A DNA stretch of 64,000 bases from Ruegeria sp. HKCCA6707 (GCF_013033515.1 NZ_WQEG01000008.1:1-64000), one strand, 5' to 3'; counted from the stretch's first letter, positions 34,446-44,463 are shown. Numbers and translations are program-made. Notes: generated by a model from the sequence alone, not told the origin.

Positions 34446-34506
34446 AAGTGGTGAGATTTGGCCTTGGCAAGTGGTCTGCCGCGGTTCGCGACCTACCACT
34501 TCTCAC
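34446..34506. other. Structured non-coding element with alternative pairings
   Basis: AAGTGGT occurs at 34446-34452 and again at 34469-34475, and either copy can pair with ACCACTT at 34495-34501. The inner hairpin also pairs CGCG with CGCG around GTT, and GTGAGA (34451-34456) pairs with TCTCAC (34501-34506). It lies in a 292-bp gap without genes (34367-34658). Could be a small RNA or leader; no family match. Confidence 0.3.
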
Positions 34507-34658
34507 TAATCTATGGCTATCACAAACAGGGATTAGACCAGCAATTACAGAAGCTTAAACTATAAATTCCAGCGCCAGAATGCATCTGAACCCCGGGCAA
34601 ATTTGTGCCCAGAGCTCATTCCGTATCCAAAAAAGAGTAAGCAGCAAAGCTATGCCGA

Positions 34659-35453
34659 TCAGGACTTTCCGTCGAATTCACGAGCGATTCGAGTGCTGAT
34701 CATTCGTTTGGTCTGACGCAAATTGCTCATCAGACGATTCTTCGGGCGCGCTTGCTCGGCCAACGCCTGCTCGCGATCCGCCAGGTACTCATCACTAAGC
34801 TCTGGCGCGGCGGCCAGTGGCTGCGACAAGTCGGGGTCATACCCAAAACGATCGAAATCGATGTGATAAAGCTCGGTGATCAAACGTATCTCGGCCTGTG
34901 ACGGTTTTACCTTTTCTGTTGAAACCGACCGATAGTCACCGCGCTTGTTCACGTGTGGAAGAACGCGAGGTCCTGACTTTTCTCCGGTTATTCGGTCAAA
35001 CCATGGGATCAGTGCGTCGAGCCCATGTTCGAGGTGAAAGATTTCAGCCTCAGGAGGTACGATCTCATCCATCGAAAGAAGGTGGTTATCAAATGCATAG
35101 CGAGGGTTGTCGGGCAGTGTTTCCAACCAATCGCCAAACGAAATGTCATTGATCTTACCTTCGACTTCTTTCTGGAAGTGAAACGCGCTGACGACACGTG
35201 CAACTGGATGGCGTACAATTGCGAATGAACGGTCAAAGAAGTTTTCTGGAAAAAGCCGGTCCAGCGCCGACAGGTTAATATGTTGGGGCGATGTCTTGGA
35301 CCAACGTTCTTTTTCGTCAATCATGTAATATCGATTGTCTGAGAAGGCGAGCCCACCAAAACGTTTGTTTATATAGTCCGCGACTGTGGAACCGCCGCAT
35401 TTTGGTACATGCGCATAGTATACGAGCTGAGTCCCGGTTCGGAAAAACGGCAT
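34659..35453 (-). CDS. Sulfotransferase (family 2 type)
   Basis: 264-residue predicted PAPS-dependent sulfotransferase. Early P-loop YAHVPKCGGSTVADYI (residues about 13-28) and a later FDRSFAIVRHPVARVVSAFHF, the 3'-phosphate-binding segment of carbohydrate sulfotransferases. The C-terminal tail is basic. It follows the MBOAT/SGNH-like pair on the same strand, pointing to sulfation of a surface glycan. It is a different subfamily from the TPR fusion at 4889. Confidence 0.8.
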   Translation of the reverse strand: MPFFRTGTQLVYYAHVPKCGGSTVADYINKRFGGLAFSDNRYYMIDEKERWSKTSPQHINLSALDRLFPENFFDRSFAIVRHPVARVVSAFHFQKEVEGKINDISFGDWLETLPDNPRYAFDNHLLSMDEIVPPEAEIFHLEHGLDALIPWFDRITGEKSGPRVLPHVNKRGDYRSVSTEKVKPSQAEIRLITELYHIDFDRFGYDPDLSQPLAAAPELSDEYLADREQALAEQARPKNRLMSNLRQTKRMISTRIAREFDGKS

Positions 35454-35595
35454 GGGAAACCTTTGACAAGAACACCTTCAAGCAACGAAACAAAACGTTC
35501 CGTATTGAAGATGTGTTAGTAAATCCGGGTAGCTCAGTCTACGGCTTACAGAAATTTTTGAACAGGTGCGCGGAAATCAGCTTCAAATCAGTTAT

Positions 35596-36666
35596 TTAGT
35601 CACTATTGTTGCCGACTTGGAAATCAAATCTCGTGCTTCCTTCTGCCCGAAGCGTGTCCACTATCGCTTCGACCATGAGTTCCGAAAAAGCATCACGTTC
35701 AGAAGCTGGGACGTGAGAAAAGTCAGGTATGTCGATTGTTTCAACGCCTGGAACGTCCTCGAAATGAATACCCTTCGCAGGAATGGCCTCTATCATTTTG
35801 TCCCAATATTGAGCTCTTGGAAAAAACTGGCTTTCGGTTTCGTACACGATATCGGCCGATGGCATCCGAACGAGAATGACGCTGCCGCCGCGTGCTTGTA
35901 TTTTACCTATTTTTTCAGACAGATCTGCATAGGCTGCGTCCCAATCGAAATCTTGTGGGACCGAATTTCCCTCGGCGACGACTTTCGCTGCCCAGTCCGT
36001 GGCCCGCTGTTGCGCCCGATCTACGTCGATTACAGTAAGGTATTGCTGCCTATCATCACCGGTAATTATTATGTTTGTTCTGTTGTCCGTCCGAATGGGT
36101 CGCCCGGTCTGAGCGATATTCCTAACCATCGTCGAGAACGAATGGTTGTTGTTCCGCAGCACCATATGGCTTGCGACGGCATTGCCCATTTTGGTCTCAG
36201 CGGCACGGGCGAGATTCCAGTGGCTATGATAATATTGAACCATTTCCACCTGATCGTGACGCCCCTGATCAGGCAATAGCCACGTGGAAAGAAATGAAAC
36301 AATGACGAGACCGCTGAAGTCGGTATTATCTGCAATATCTGCAAGAGCTTCGTATGGCGCCTTTCCAACATAGGCGAGGTTGTAAATGTTTGCGCCAGGC
36401 ATGGCTTTGCGCAAAACGTCATGTGACAGGCCGCTTTGCGCGCGTGACGCGCCCAACAGTACCACGGCTTGAGACGAGGTATCTTTTTCAACCTGAGATC
36501 GAACAAGCGCCCACCGTGCGATCGTATTCTCGACGCTGGGCACTGCACCAAGTGATCGGATCCAATACTCGATAGAAAGAATGAGACCAAAACCAAGGGC
36601 AGCAGATAAGATGAGGGTGCCGAGAGGAGTCCAGCGCTTAGAACTGAAAATAGATGAAAGTGTCAT
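35596..36666 (-). CDS. Membrane-anchored AlgJ/DltD-like (SGNH-fold) partner of MBOAT
   Basis: 356 residues with one N-terminal TM (about residues 14-34) and an extracytoplasmic domain. The strand-turn VVLLGASRAQSGLS resembles the nucleophile-containing turn of SGNH/AlgJ-like acyl-transfer partners, although the classical GDS is GAS here. Later VILVRMPSADIVYE could form another block. It overlaps the MBOAT gene by 29 nt, a strong sign of a functional pair that O-acylates a polysaccharide in the periplasm. Function is inferred from the pairing; the domain match is weak. Confidence 0.55.
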   Translation of the reverse strand: MTLSSIFSSKRWTPLGTLILSAALGFGLILSIEYWIRSLGAVPSVENTIARWALVRSQVEKDTSSQAVVLLGASRAQSGLSHDVLRKAMPGANIYNLAYVGKAPYEALADIADNTDFSGLVIVSFLSTWLLPDQGRHDQVEMVQYYHSHWNLARAAETKMGNAVASHMVLRNNNHSFSTMVRNIAQTGRPIRTDNRTNIIITGDDRQQYLTVIDVDRAQQRATDWAAKVVAEGNSVPQDFDWDAAYADLSEKIGKIQARGGSVILVRMPSADIVYETESQFFPRAQYWDKMIEAIPAKGIHFEDVPGVETIDIPDFSHVPASERDAFSELMVEAIVDTLRAEGSTRFDFQVGNNSD

Positions 36667-38062
36667 ACGCTTCCCCTCCCATCAGACCAATCATTGCCAC
36701 CATGAACGCGCCGACGCATACGCGACACCAGTTCGGTATCGCCCTCACTATATCCTCGAATCGTCGACCACGCATTGTCCAGTGAATGCTGGCCAGGGAA
36801 ATTGAGCAAATCAGTACGAGGAGCTTTTCAGTTGTCGGTAGATAAAACGCCGTTTCGGGATGCGAGGTGAAAAAGCTCGCATACATGTCCATGACCTGCT
36901 GGAAGCTGCGTGACCGAAAAATGATGACCAGCAACATCATGGTCATCAGAGTCATGCCCGAGAACAAGATCGTCGCGAAACGTGTTTTCCAGATTTTCCA
37001 GGACCCTATCGATCTTTGCAGCAATATCTCGATCACAATGACAAGGCCATTCAGGAAACCCCAAAGAACAAAGGTAACTCCTGCTCCGTGCCACAGGCCG
37101 ATCACTGTCATCGTCATGAGTTGGGCGAAAAGCTTGTAACCAAAAGATGAGTTTTTACCGCGAAGCGGTGCGTAAAGGTAATCTCTGAACCAACTGGACA
37201 TCGAGATATGCCAGCGTTGCCAGAAATCCTGCATGCCAATTGCTGAAAATGGAGCGCGAAAGTTTTCAGGCAGACTAAAGCCCATCATCATTGCCACACC
37301 GATGGCAATAAGCGAATACCCCGCAAAATCACAGAATATCTGAACCCCAAACGCCATAGCTGACAAAAGCACCGTTTCGCTGGGCAGCGTCCCGGACTGT
37401 GCAAAGACGCTGTCAACGACAGGAGCCATCAGCCCGTCTGCGATGGCAATCTTCTCGAAGAAGCCGATAAGCACAAGCGTTCCCCCCCAGCCGAAACGCT
37501 CGCGCGTGACGACAGGTGGCCTAAGGAGTTGCGGTAGAAAGAAACGTGCACGAACAATCGGACCGGCAACCAACTGGGGAAAGAAGGTCACAAACAGCGC
37601 AAAATCCAAGAACGATCGAGTCGGCTTGGTTCGGCCGCGATAGATGTCAATCGTATAGCTAAGAGTTTGAAACGTATAGAAGGAGATCCCTACGGGTAGC
37701 AGGATATTCCATGGTGCCGGCTCATAGGTGATACCAAAGGCAGCGACAAACTGCACGAACCCTTCCAACAAGAAGCTGCCGTATTTGAAATAGCTGAGTA
37801 CGCCAAGATTTCCGACAAGGCTGATAATCAGCCAAAACCGCTTTTGTCTTTGGGTAAGTGCTTTTGAAATTCTGTAGCCACTGACAAAGTCGAGGACGGT
37901 CGATAACAAGATCAACAACAGATATGGGGCGTTCCAAGAAGCATAGAACAAATAGCTCATCAGTAGCAGGATCAGCTTCTTGATCCGCCAACCAAGATTC
38001 AAAAAATAGATCGAGAACAGTACGACTGCAAAGCAGATGAAAAGGTAACTATTAAAGACCAT
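36638..38062 (-). CDS. MBOAT-family O-acyltransferase (AlgI-like)
   Basis: 474-residue polytopic protein with about 11 hydrophobic segments. MBOAT signatures WHISMSSWFRDYLYAPLRG and the catalytic His region LWHGAGVTFVLWGFLNG are intact. AlgI-type proteins move acetyl from a cytoplasmic donor across the membrane for polysaccharide O-acetylation. Start at 38062 (MVFNSYLFICF). Pairs with the AlgJ/DltD-like protein downstream. Confidence 0.9.
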   Translation of the reverse strand: MVFNSYLFICFAVVLFSIYFLNLGWRIKKLILLLMSYLFYASWNAPYLLLILLSTVLDFVSGYRISKALTQRQKRFWLIISLVGNLGVLSYFKYGSFLLEGFVQFVAAFGITYEPAPWNILLPVGISFYTFQTLSYTIDIYRGRTKPTRSFLDFALFVTFFPQLVAGPIVRARFFLPQLLRPPVVTRERFGWGGTLVLIGFFEKIAIADGLMAPVVDSVFAQSGTLPSETVLLSAMAFGVQIFCDFAGYSLIAIGVAMMMGFSLPENFRAPFSAIGMQDFWQRWHISMSSWFRDYLYAPLRGKNSSFGYKLFAQLMTMTVIGLWHGAGVTFVLWGFLNGLVIVIEILLQRSIGSWKIWKTRFATILFSGMTLMTMMLLVIIFRSRSFQQVMDMYASFFTSHPETAFYLPTTEKLLVLICSISLASIHWTMRGRRFEDIVRAIPNWCRVCVGAFMVAMIGLMGGEAYDTFIYFQF

Positions 38063-38184
38063 GGCTGTCAGTGGCCTCAGTCACAACGGGTCCTCTACAT
38101 TTTTGGTCTTCGCAACGTTTCATAGCTTTCTGTAATGTTTGTTCAAAAACGCAAACTTGCCTAAGCTATATTGTTTCTAAGCCG

Positions 38185-39147
38185 TCATAACAGAGAATCA
38201 AAATATGAAATCGTGGCTTCCAGCCCGCTTTTCAGGTCGACCTTTGGCTTCCAGCCCAAAACATCGTTCGCGCGCTCAATAACTGGGCGCCGCTGGGTTG
38301 GGTCATCAGGGGGCAACGAGAGGTAGGTCAGCTTGGATTTGGAGCCGGTCAGCGACAGGATGGTTTCGGCCAGTTCGGTCATCGAAATCTCGACCGGGTT
38401 GCCCAAGTTGATGGGGCCGGTCACATCGTCTCCGGTGGCCATCAGGCGGCTGAGCCCGTCGATCAGGTCGGTGACAAAGCAGAAGCACCTGGTCTGGTTG
38501 CCATCGCCATAAATCGTGATCTCTTCGCCTTTGAGGGCTTGCACGATGAAATTCGATACCACGCGTCCGTCATCGGGATGCATATGGGGCCCGTAAGTAT
38601 TGAAAATACGGGCGATTTTTATGCGGACCTGGTGTTGTCGGTGATAGTCGAAAAACAAGGTTTCGGCACAGCGTTTGCCTTCGTCATAACAACCACGCAA
38701 GCCGATCGGATTGACATTGCCGCGATAGTCTTCGGGCTGCGGATGAACCAGCGGGTCACCATAGATTTCTGATGTCGACGCCTGCAAAACCTTGGCGTTT
38801 GTGCGCTTGGCCAAACCCAGGATATTCATGGCTCCGTTTACGGTCGTTTTAATCGTTTGGACCGGGTCGTTCTGATAGTGGATCGGGCTGGCAGGACACG
38901 CCATGTTATAGATCTCATCCACTTCAAGATAGAGCGGAAAAGACACGTCATGGCGCACGAGTTCAAATGCGGGGTTGTCCATCAGCGGGACAATATGTCG
39001 CCTGCGCCCGGTCGAGAAATTGTCGACGCAAATGACCTCGTCGCCACCGTCCAAGATCTTTCGACACAGATGAGACCCCAAAAAGCCCGCGCCGCCGGTC
39101 ACCAAAACACGTTTTGGAGTGAGTTTTTCCTGAATAATCTGAGTCAC
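38185..39147 (-). CDS. UDP-glucuronate decarboxylase-like SDR (UDP-xylose synthase)
   Basis: 320-residue extended SDR. NAD site [12 protein letters not shown], Ser/Tyr/Lys set in [10 protein letters not shown] and [12 protein letters not shown], and [22 protein letters not shown] typical of UDP-glucuronate decarboxylases, which make UDP-xylose. Divergent from the FAD-oxidoreductase operon with a 299-bp dyad-rich region between. Other nucleotide-sugar epimerases are possible, but the motif set favours UXS. Confidence 0.85.
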   Translation of the reverse strand: MTQIIQEKLTPKRVLVTGGAGFLGSHLCRKILDGGDEVICVDNFSTGRRRHIVPLMDNPAFELVRHDVSFPLYLEVDEIYNMACPASPIHYQNDPVQTIKTTVNGAMNILGLAKRTNAKVLQASTSEIYGDPLVHPQPEDYRGNVNPIGLRGCYDEGKRCAETLFFDYHRQHQVRIKIARIFNTYGPHMHPDDGRVVSNFIVQALKGEEITIYGDGNQTRCFCFVTDLIDGLSRLMATGDDVTGPINLGNPVEISMTELAETILSLTGSKSKLTYLSLPPDDPTQRRPVIERANDVLGWKPKVDLKSGLEATISYFDSLL

Positions 39148-39187
39148 GACCTTAAAACTTTGTTCTACCCATTAAACAACTGACAGT

Positions 39188-39350
39188 CGCAAAAAATCAT
39201 CTTTGCCCGAGTAAGGCGAGCGATTTTTGCGGTATACTCGATAATACGTCTCATACCTGAGACAAAATCGGTATAGTTTTCAAGATTGTTTCCTGGCTGG
39301 TGATCTTTCGGGCGAAAATGGTAAAAAGGGGTGATATTGCCGCAAAAATG
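39188..39350. promoter_or_regulatory. Dyad- and repeat-rich divergent promoter region of the polysaccharide genes
   Basis: CGCAAAAAATC at 39188-39198 faces GATTTTTGCG at 39222-39231, and a related CGCAAAAATG is at 39341-39350. GTCTCA (39248-39253) and TGAGAC (39258-39263) form another interrupted palindrome. These lie in the 299-bp region between the UXS-like and FAD-oxidoreductase genes. They look like operator sites, and the regulator is unknown. Confidence 0.5.
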
Positions 39351-39446
39351 AGTGATTTTAGCTGACAAGTGTCGCCACGCCTTGCTGAGTTCGGGCAACG
39401 TTCCATGTAAGGGCATGTTTTTTAGTGATCAGGGTTTGAACAAAAT

Positions 39447-40919
39447 ATGACGGATTCAAATACAAGAAAGGCCATCATTATTGGCGGTGGCCCCGCCGGG
39501 TTGACCAACGCGTATGAGCTTTTGCGCCTTGAGCCCACCTGCAAACCTGTTGTCTTGGAAGGCGACAAGCTGGTTGGTGGAATCGCCCGTACCGAAAGCT
39601 ACAAAGGTTTTCGCTTTGACATCGGTGGTCACAGATTTTTCACCAAGATCAAAGAGATCGACGACATCTGGCATGAGATCTGCGGCAAGGAATTCATCAC
39701 CGTCCCGCGGCAGAGCCGGATCTTTTATCAGGGTAAGTTCTACGACTACCCCCTGAAACTGACCAATGCGCTGTATAATCTGGGTATTTTCGAATCCCTG
39801 AGTGTCATGGCCAGCTTTGCAAAATGGCGTGTTTTCCCGAGCAAACAGGAAGATACTTTTGACCAATGGGTGACAAACCGGTTCGGCAAGCGCTTGTTTG
39901 ACCACTTCTTCCGGTCCTACACGGAAAAGGTTTGGGGCGTGCCCTGTTCCGAGATCCGCGCCGACTGGGCCGCTCAGCGCATTAAGGACCTGTCGCTGAC
40001 CAAGGTCGTGTGGAACGCGATCTCGGGCGCCAATGATTCGTCCAGCCTGATCGAAGAATTCCAGTACCCGCGCCTTGGCCCCGGCCAGATGTGGGAACTG
40101 ATGGCCGAGCATGTGGAAAACAAGGGCGGCGAAGTGCGGATGCAATCCTATGTCAAACGGGTAATCCGGGACGGGATGCGAATCACAGGTGTCGAAGTGG
40201 TGGCACAAGACCCCGAGACCGGAGAAACGCGCACTTATATCGAAGAGGGTGATACCTTCTTCAATTCGATGGGGTTGCGCGATTTGATTCATTCGATGGA
40301 TCCTCCACCCCCGGCCGAAGTGGTCGCAGCAGCAGATCGGCTTAAATACCGCGATTTCATGATCGTGACGCTGGTGCTCGATCATGCCGACCCCTTCCCG
40401 GACAACTGGATCTATGTCCACGAACCCGAAGTACGTGTGGGACGGATTCAGAATTTCCGCGCATGGTCTCAGGACATGATGGCCGACAAGACCAAAGCGT
40501 CGATCGGGATGGAGTATTTCCTCAACGACGATGAAGAGATGTGGCACACCGACGACAAAGAGCTGGTGGCGATGGCTGCACGCGAGTTGGAGCGTGTGGG
40601 TCTTGCACCTGCAAAATCGGTGATCGACGGGGCGATTATTCGCCAGCCAAAAGCTTATCCTGTCTATGACGCCGAGTATATGGAGGCGCTTGAGGTGATC
40701 CAGACCTGGCTACAACAGCTGGAAAACTTTGAAACCGCCGGACGCAATGGTTTGCATCGTTACAATAACCAAGACCATTCCATGCTGTCGTCGATTTATG
40801 CGGCGCGTAACATGCTGGGTGCCGACTACGACGTGTGGAACGTGAATGTCGAACGTTCCTATCATGAGGAGTTTCAGACAAAACCTTATGAACGGGGTGA
40901 GTCGGCCAGCGCGGCCTGA
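39447..40919 (+). CDS. FAD-dependent amine-oxidase/UGM-like oxidoreductase 1
   Basis: 490-residue flavoprotein with a dinucleotide fold IIIGGGPAGLTNAYEL, then GGIARTESYKGFRFDIGGHRFFTK, the FAD and substrate blocks shared by protoporphyrinogen-oxidase-like proteins of polysaccharide clusters and UDP-galactopyranose mutases. The C-terminal part AYPVYDAEYMEAL recurs in the paralogue at 46335. It starts the plus-strand operon. The reaction is not defined; possible roles are mutase or redox change on an activated or lipid-linked sugar. Confidence 0.75.
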   Translation: MTDSNTRKAIIIGGGPAGLTNAYELLRLEPTCKPVVLEGDKLVGGIARTESYKGFRFDIGGHRFFTKIKEIDDIWHEICGKEFITVPRQSRIFYQGKFYDYPLKLTNALYNLGIFESLSVMASFAKWRVFPSKQEDTFDQWVTNRFGKRLFDHFFRSYTEKVWGVPCSEIRADWAAQRIKDLSLTKVVWNAISGANDSSSLIEEFQYPRLGPGQMWELMAEHVENKGGEVRMQSYVKRVIRDGMRITGVEVVAQDPETGETRTYIEEGDTFFNSMGLRDLIHSMDPPPPAEVVAAADRLKYRDFMIVTLVLDHADPFPDNWIYVHEPEVRVGRIQNFRAWSQDMMADKTKASIGMEYFLNDDEEMWHTDDKELVAMAARELERVGLAPAKSVIDGAIIRQPKAYPVYDAEYMEALEVIQTWLQQLENFETAGRNGLHRYNNQDHSMLSSIYAARNMLGADYDVWNVNVERSYHEEFQTKPYERGESASAA

Positions 40920-40966
40920 CATGGACCTAGTTGGTTGCCCAGTGTTTGGACACCGGGAAAAATGGT

Positions 40967-42454
40967 ATGAGTGACAAGGTATCAGGACCATTCCGATATG
41001 GTGGGCTTTGGCTTTTGGCCGCATTGGTCATGAGCCTGTCGGTCTATGTGTTGAACGGCGGTCTGCTGTATTATTTCGATACGGCCGGATACATGATTCA
41101 GGGGCTGAATACTCTTGAGATTCTGAACCTGTTGCCTGCGCAAGCTGCGGCGGGTGAAGGCGGTGGCGGCGGTGGAGCTCAGGTCGATACGGGTAACACG
41201 GTCAACGGATCGCGGTCACTGTTTTATGGTTTGATCGTGGCCGGTCTTACCAGCTTTGCCCGACTAGAACTGATCATGGTTTTGGGCTTTGCGACGATCT
41301 TTGCGTCGGTTTGGTTGTTGCTGCGCGTGGTTCAGCGCGCCGATCAGGTTGCTCTGTCTCCGATCGCGGTTGCCGGGGCGTCGGTCTTCGTGGCCTGTTT
41401 TGGTGCCCTGCCCTTTTATCTGGCCTATGTGATGCCCGACATTCTGGCACCGGTGCTTATTCTGGTTATCGCGCTTTTGGCTGGGTACGCAAATCGCATG
41501 AACGTGTGGGAGTTGGCTCTGGCGCTAGTGCTGGGCTTTGCTGCCGTTCTATCGCACCCCTCTCATCTTGCGATTGCGGGCCTTAGTATTCCGGTGGTCG
41601 CCGTAATTGCAGCCTTTGTTCAGCGTCGCAGCTTCTGGATTGCTCCGGCTCTGATCGGAGTGTTGGTGCTGGGTGCGGTTGCCGAACGACAGGTTTTCAA
41701 ATCGCAAGTGACCGAACGCACCGGTTCGGCTGTGGTTTATAACCCCTATATCACCGCGCGGTTGATCCAGGACGGACCTGCCTATGCATATTTGGCCGAT
41801 CATTGCCCGGATGCCGCCATCGCCACCTGCGCATTGTATGAGGCGTTGCAGAACTCGGACGATCCGATGCGCCTGACGGCGAGCCATATTATTTTTGAGA
41901 AAACTGAGCAGCTGGGTTCGCTGCGTCATCTGGATGACCAGGCCCAGAAAGCCATCGGGGATGAGCAATACCGGTTCTTCTTTTCGGTCTTGATAAACCG
42001 ACCTGTGCATACGATTGGCGCGCTACTGGGCAATACGCTGGAACAAGCCAGCCATTTTGGAGTCTATCAGACGATCCCCAATGACAATGCGCGGCGTAAT
42101 GTTTTGGAAAGCGCCAAGATCCCGGACGACACCTTTATCGATGGGCGATTAAGGCGTGACCAGGGCTGGAACAATCCGGTCTATGTGTTTCAGACCGCGC
42201 TTTATGCGGTGTCGCTGGTGGTTATTCTTGCGCTGTTGATCAAACCTTCGCCCGTCTCCGGGCGGATGAAGGCTGTGGCGGCCATGCTTGTACTGGGCAT
42301 TTTGATCAACGCCTTTGTGTGCGGAGGACTTTCGCAACCAGCGGCGCGCTATGGCGCGCGGGTGATCTGGTTGCTACCGCTTATGGCCGTGATTTTGCTT
42401 GGCGTCTCGCGGGCGCAGGTTTTGAGATCTGGAACAATGGGGCAACCTCAATGA
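40967..42454 (+). CDS. Polytopic membrane protein, GT-C-like, unknown
   Basis: 495 residues with about 10-11 hydrophobic segments. An aspartate after the first TM (YYFDTAGYMIQGLN) and a Gly-rich loop (EGGGGGGA) before the next TM resemble the architecture of GT-C glycosyltransferases, but no clear motif allows a firm assignment. The ATG at 40967 is preferred over a TTG at 40931. ATGA overlap with the GT2 gene implies joint work on a lipid-linked glycan. Confidence 0.6.
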   Translation: MSDKVSGPFRYGGLWLLAALVMSLSVYVLNGGLLYYFDTAGYMIQGLNTLEILNLLPAQAAAGEGGGGGGAQVDTGNTVNGSRSLFYGLIVAGLTSFARLELIMVLGFATIFASVWLLLRVVQRADQVALSPIAVAGASVFVACFGALPFYLAYVMPDILAPVLILVIALLAGYANRMNVWELALALVLGFAAVLSHPSHLAIAGLSIPVVAVIAAFVQRRSFWIAPALIGVLVLGAVAERQVFKSQVTERTGSAVVYNPYITARLIQDGPAYAYLADHCPDAAIATCALYEALQNSDDPMRLTASHIIFEKTEQLGSLRHLDDQAQKAIGDEQYRFFFSVLINRPVHTIGALLGNTLEQASHFGVYQTIPNDNARRNVLESAKIPDDTFIDGRLRRDQGWNNPVYVFQTALYAVSLVVILALLIKPSPVSGRMKAVAAMLVLGILINAFVCGGLSQPAARYGARVIWLLPLMAVILLGVSRAQVLRSGTMGQPQ

Positions 42455-43458
42455 GCGACGTAAAGATCAGCGTGATCATGCCTGCCTTCAAAGCCGCGCA
42501 TCTGTTGCCGCGCGTGTTGCCACCGCTGTTGTCGATGCGCGACCGGGGCGAGGTAGCCGAGGTGATCGTGATCGACGATGTCTCACCCGACAACACCGCT
42601 GATCTTGCGCGCAAGATGGGTGCGGATGTCTATGTCATGGACAAGAACGGAGGCCCGGGTGCGGCCCGCAATTTCGCTGCGACCAAGGCCACCGGGAATG
42701 TATTGTGGTTTGTCGACTCGGACGTGATTGCCAAGGACAACGGGGCCCAGCGCTTGCAGGAGATTTTTGGCAAGGGTGATGTGGCGGCGGCATTTGGGTC
42801 TTATGATGAAAGCCCCGAAGGCCCCTGGTTTTCACGCTACAAGAACCTGATGCACCGGTTCTATCATCAGACAGCGCGCCGTCAGGCCCGCACATGGTGG
42901 GCGGGGTGCGGTGCGATCTCGGCGGATATGTTCAAGCGTGTCGGTGGGTTTGATGTCGAAACCTATCGCATTCCTTCCATCGAGGATATCGAGCTGGGTT
43001 ATCGCATACATGCAGCTGGTGGTGACATCGTGGTGGATCCCGAGCTTCAGGGCAAACATCTCAAGATCTGGTCGGTGCGCAATTCGGTCCATACCGATAT
43101 CTTCTGTCGTGCGCTGCCTTGGTCGCGGCTGATCATCAATCGCGAAGGTCTGACAGATGATCTCAATACCGGGATCATGGAGCGTGTGCGGGCCGGTCTG
43201 GCGGGTCTTCTGTTTTTGTCGTTTTTGGCCACGATCGCGCAGCCCTCGCTGTGGCCGGTTCTGATCCTGCTTTTGGTGGCCGTTTTCGCCGTCAACAGCC
43301 AGCTTTTCCGCTTTATGTGGCAGGCAGGTGGCCCAACATTTGCCATCAAGGCGCTGCTTTATCATCAGTTTTACTACGTATATTCCGCAAGCGCCTTTGT
43401 TTGGTGTCTGTTTGAGTATCATGTTCTTGGCCGAAGGAATCGTTTGCATGTGCCCTGA
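42451..43458 (+). CDS. Glycosyltransferase family 2 with C-terminal TM segments
   Basis: 335 residues. GT-A fold: ISVIMPAFKAAHLLPRVL, VIVIDDVSPDN, and the metal-binding WFVDSDVIAKDN; WWAGCGAISADMFKRVGGFD and PSIEDIELGYRI are acceptor-side blocks. Two or more TM helices at the C-terminus (about 250-290). I use the ATG at 42451 (ATGA overlap). Catalytic type and sugar unknown; the order suggests early steps of repeat-unit assembly. Confidence 0.85.
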   Translation: MSDVKISVIMPAFKAAHLLPRVLPPLLSMRDRGEVAEVIVIDDVSPDNTADLARKMGADVYVMDKNGGPGAARNFAATKATGNVLWFVDSDVIAKDNGAQRLQEIFGKGDVAAAFGSYDESPEGPWFSRYKNLMHRFYHQTARRQARTWWAGCGAISADMFKRVGGFDVETYRIPSIEDIELGYRIHAAGGDIVVDPELQGKHLKIWSVRNSVHTDIFCRALPWSRLIINREGLTDDLNTGIMERVRAGLAGLLFLSFLATIAQPSLWPVLILLLVAVFAVNSQLFRFMWQAGGPTFAIKALLYHQFYYVYSASAFVWCLFEYHVLGRRNRLHVP

Positions 43459-43494
43459 TTTCCGCAGCTTGTTTTGGTGTGAAAGGAATCCTCG

Positions 43495-44436
43495 ATGGCT
43501 CGATTCCTGATCACCGGCGGTGCCGGATTTGTCGGCATGCATCTGTCCCACGCCCTGACGGGCGCCGGGCATGAGGTTGATATTCTTGATAATCTCTCGA
43601 CCGGTCGCCGCGCCAACCTGGCGCCGGGGGTTCGGTTTCATGAAAGCGACATCAACAATACCCAACTGCTGCGCGATGTGCTGCAAGAGATCGACGGAGT
43701 GTATCATCTGGCTGCAGTGTCCTCGGTGCAGACCTATCTGAGCGATTGGACTGGCTCGGCACGGGTCAATCTGGGGGGCACGCTTTCGGTTTTCTCGGCT
43801 GCGGCGGGCGCGAATGTACCGGTTGTCTATGCCAGTTCGGCGGCCATTTACGGTGCTGCAACCGATCTACCGATCCGCGAAGACAGCCAACCCAACCCGA
43901 TCTCGGGCTATGGGGCGGATAAGCTGTCGGGCGAATACCACGCCCGCGCCATGGCCGAGGCGGCGGGTTTGAATGCGGTGGGGCTGCGGTTCTTCAATAT
44001 CTATGGCCCCGGCCAATCGCGTCAATCAGCTTATACCGGGGTGATCACCATCTTTCTGGACCGCTGGCTGAGCGGGGATTCGGTGGTGATCTATGGTGAC
44101 GGCACCCAGACCCGTGACTTCATCTATGTGGGCGATGTGGTGCAGGCGCTGATGCGGGCCATGACCCATGCTCAGGCCGGACATAGCGATGTGTTCAACA
44201 TCTGCGCGGGCACTTCGGTTTCCGTGCGTGATCTGGCCGATGGCATCGGCCGCATCACAGGCCGCGCGCTGAGCTATGACTTTGCCCCTGCCCGCCCCGG
44301 AGAGATCCACGCCTCATGCGGGTGTCCCGACAAGGCGCGCGAGATATTGGGGTTTGAGGCCCAAACAGAATTTGAAACAGGCTTGGCCCAGCTGATCGAC
44401 TGGTTCAAGGCACAAGATAATGCAGTTGCCGAATAG
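43495..44436 (+). CDS. NAD-dependent sugar epimerase (GalE-like SDR)
   Basis: 313-residue extended SDR. FLITGGAGFVGMHLSHAL is the NAD loop, and GYGADKLSGEY carries the catalytic Tyr/Lys with VYASSAAIYGAA giving the Ser. RFFNIYGPGQSRQSAYTGVI is typical of UDP-hexose 4-epimerases. It follows the GT2 by 36 nt. Substrate not fixed. Confidence 0.85.
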   Translation: MARFLITGGAGFVGMHLSHALTGAGHEVDILDNLSTGRRANLAPGVRFHESDINNTQLLRDVLQEIDGVYHLAAVSSVQTYLSDWTGSARVNLGGTLSVFSAAAGANVPVVYASSAAIYGAATDLPIREDSQPNPISGYGADKLSGEYHARAMAEAAGLNAVGLRFFNIYGPGQSRQSAYTGVITIFLDRWLSGDSVVIYGDGTQTRDFIYVGDVVQALMRAMTHAQAGHSDVFNICAGTSVSVRDLADGIGRITGRALSYDFAPARPGEIHASCGCPDKAREILGFEAQTEFETGLAQLIDWFKAQDNAVAE

Positions 44437-44463
44437 CACGCGATGGCAGGAGCAGTTCCGAAC

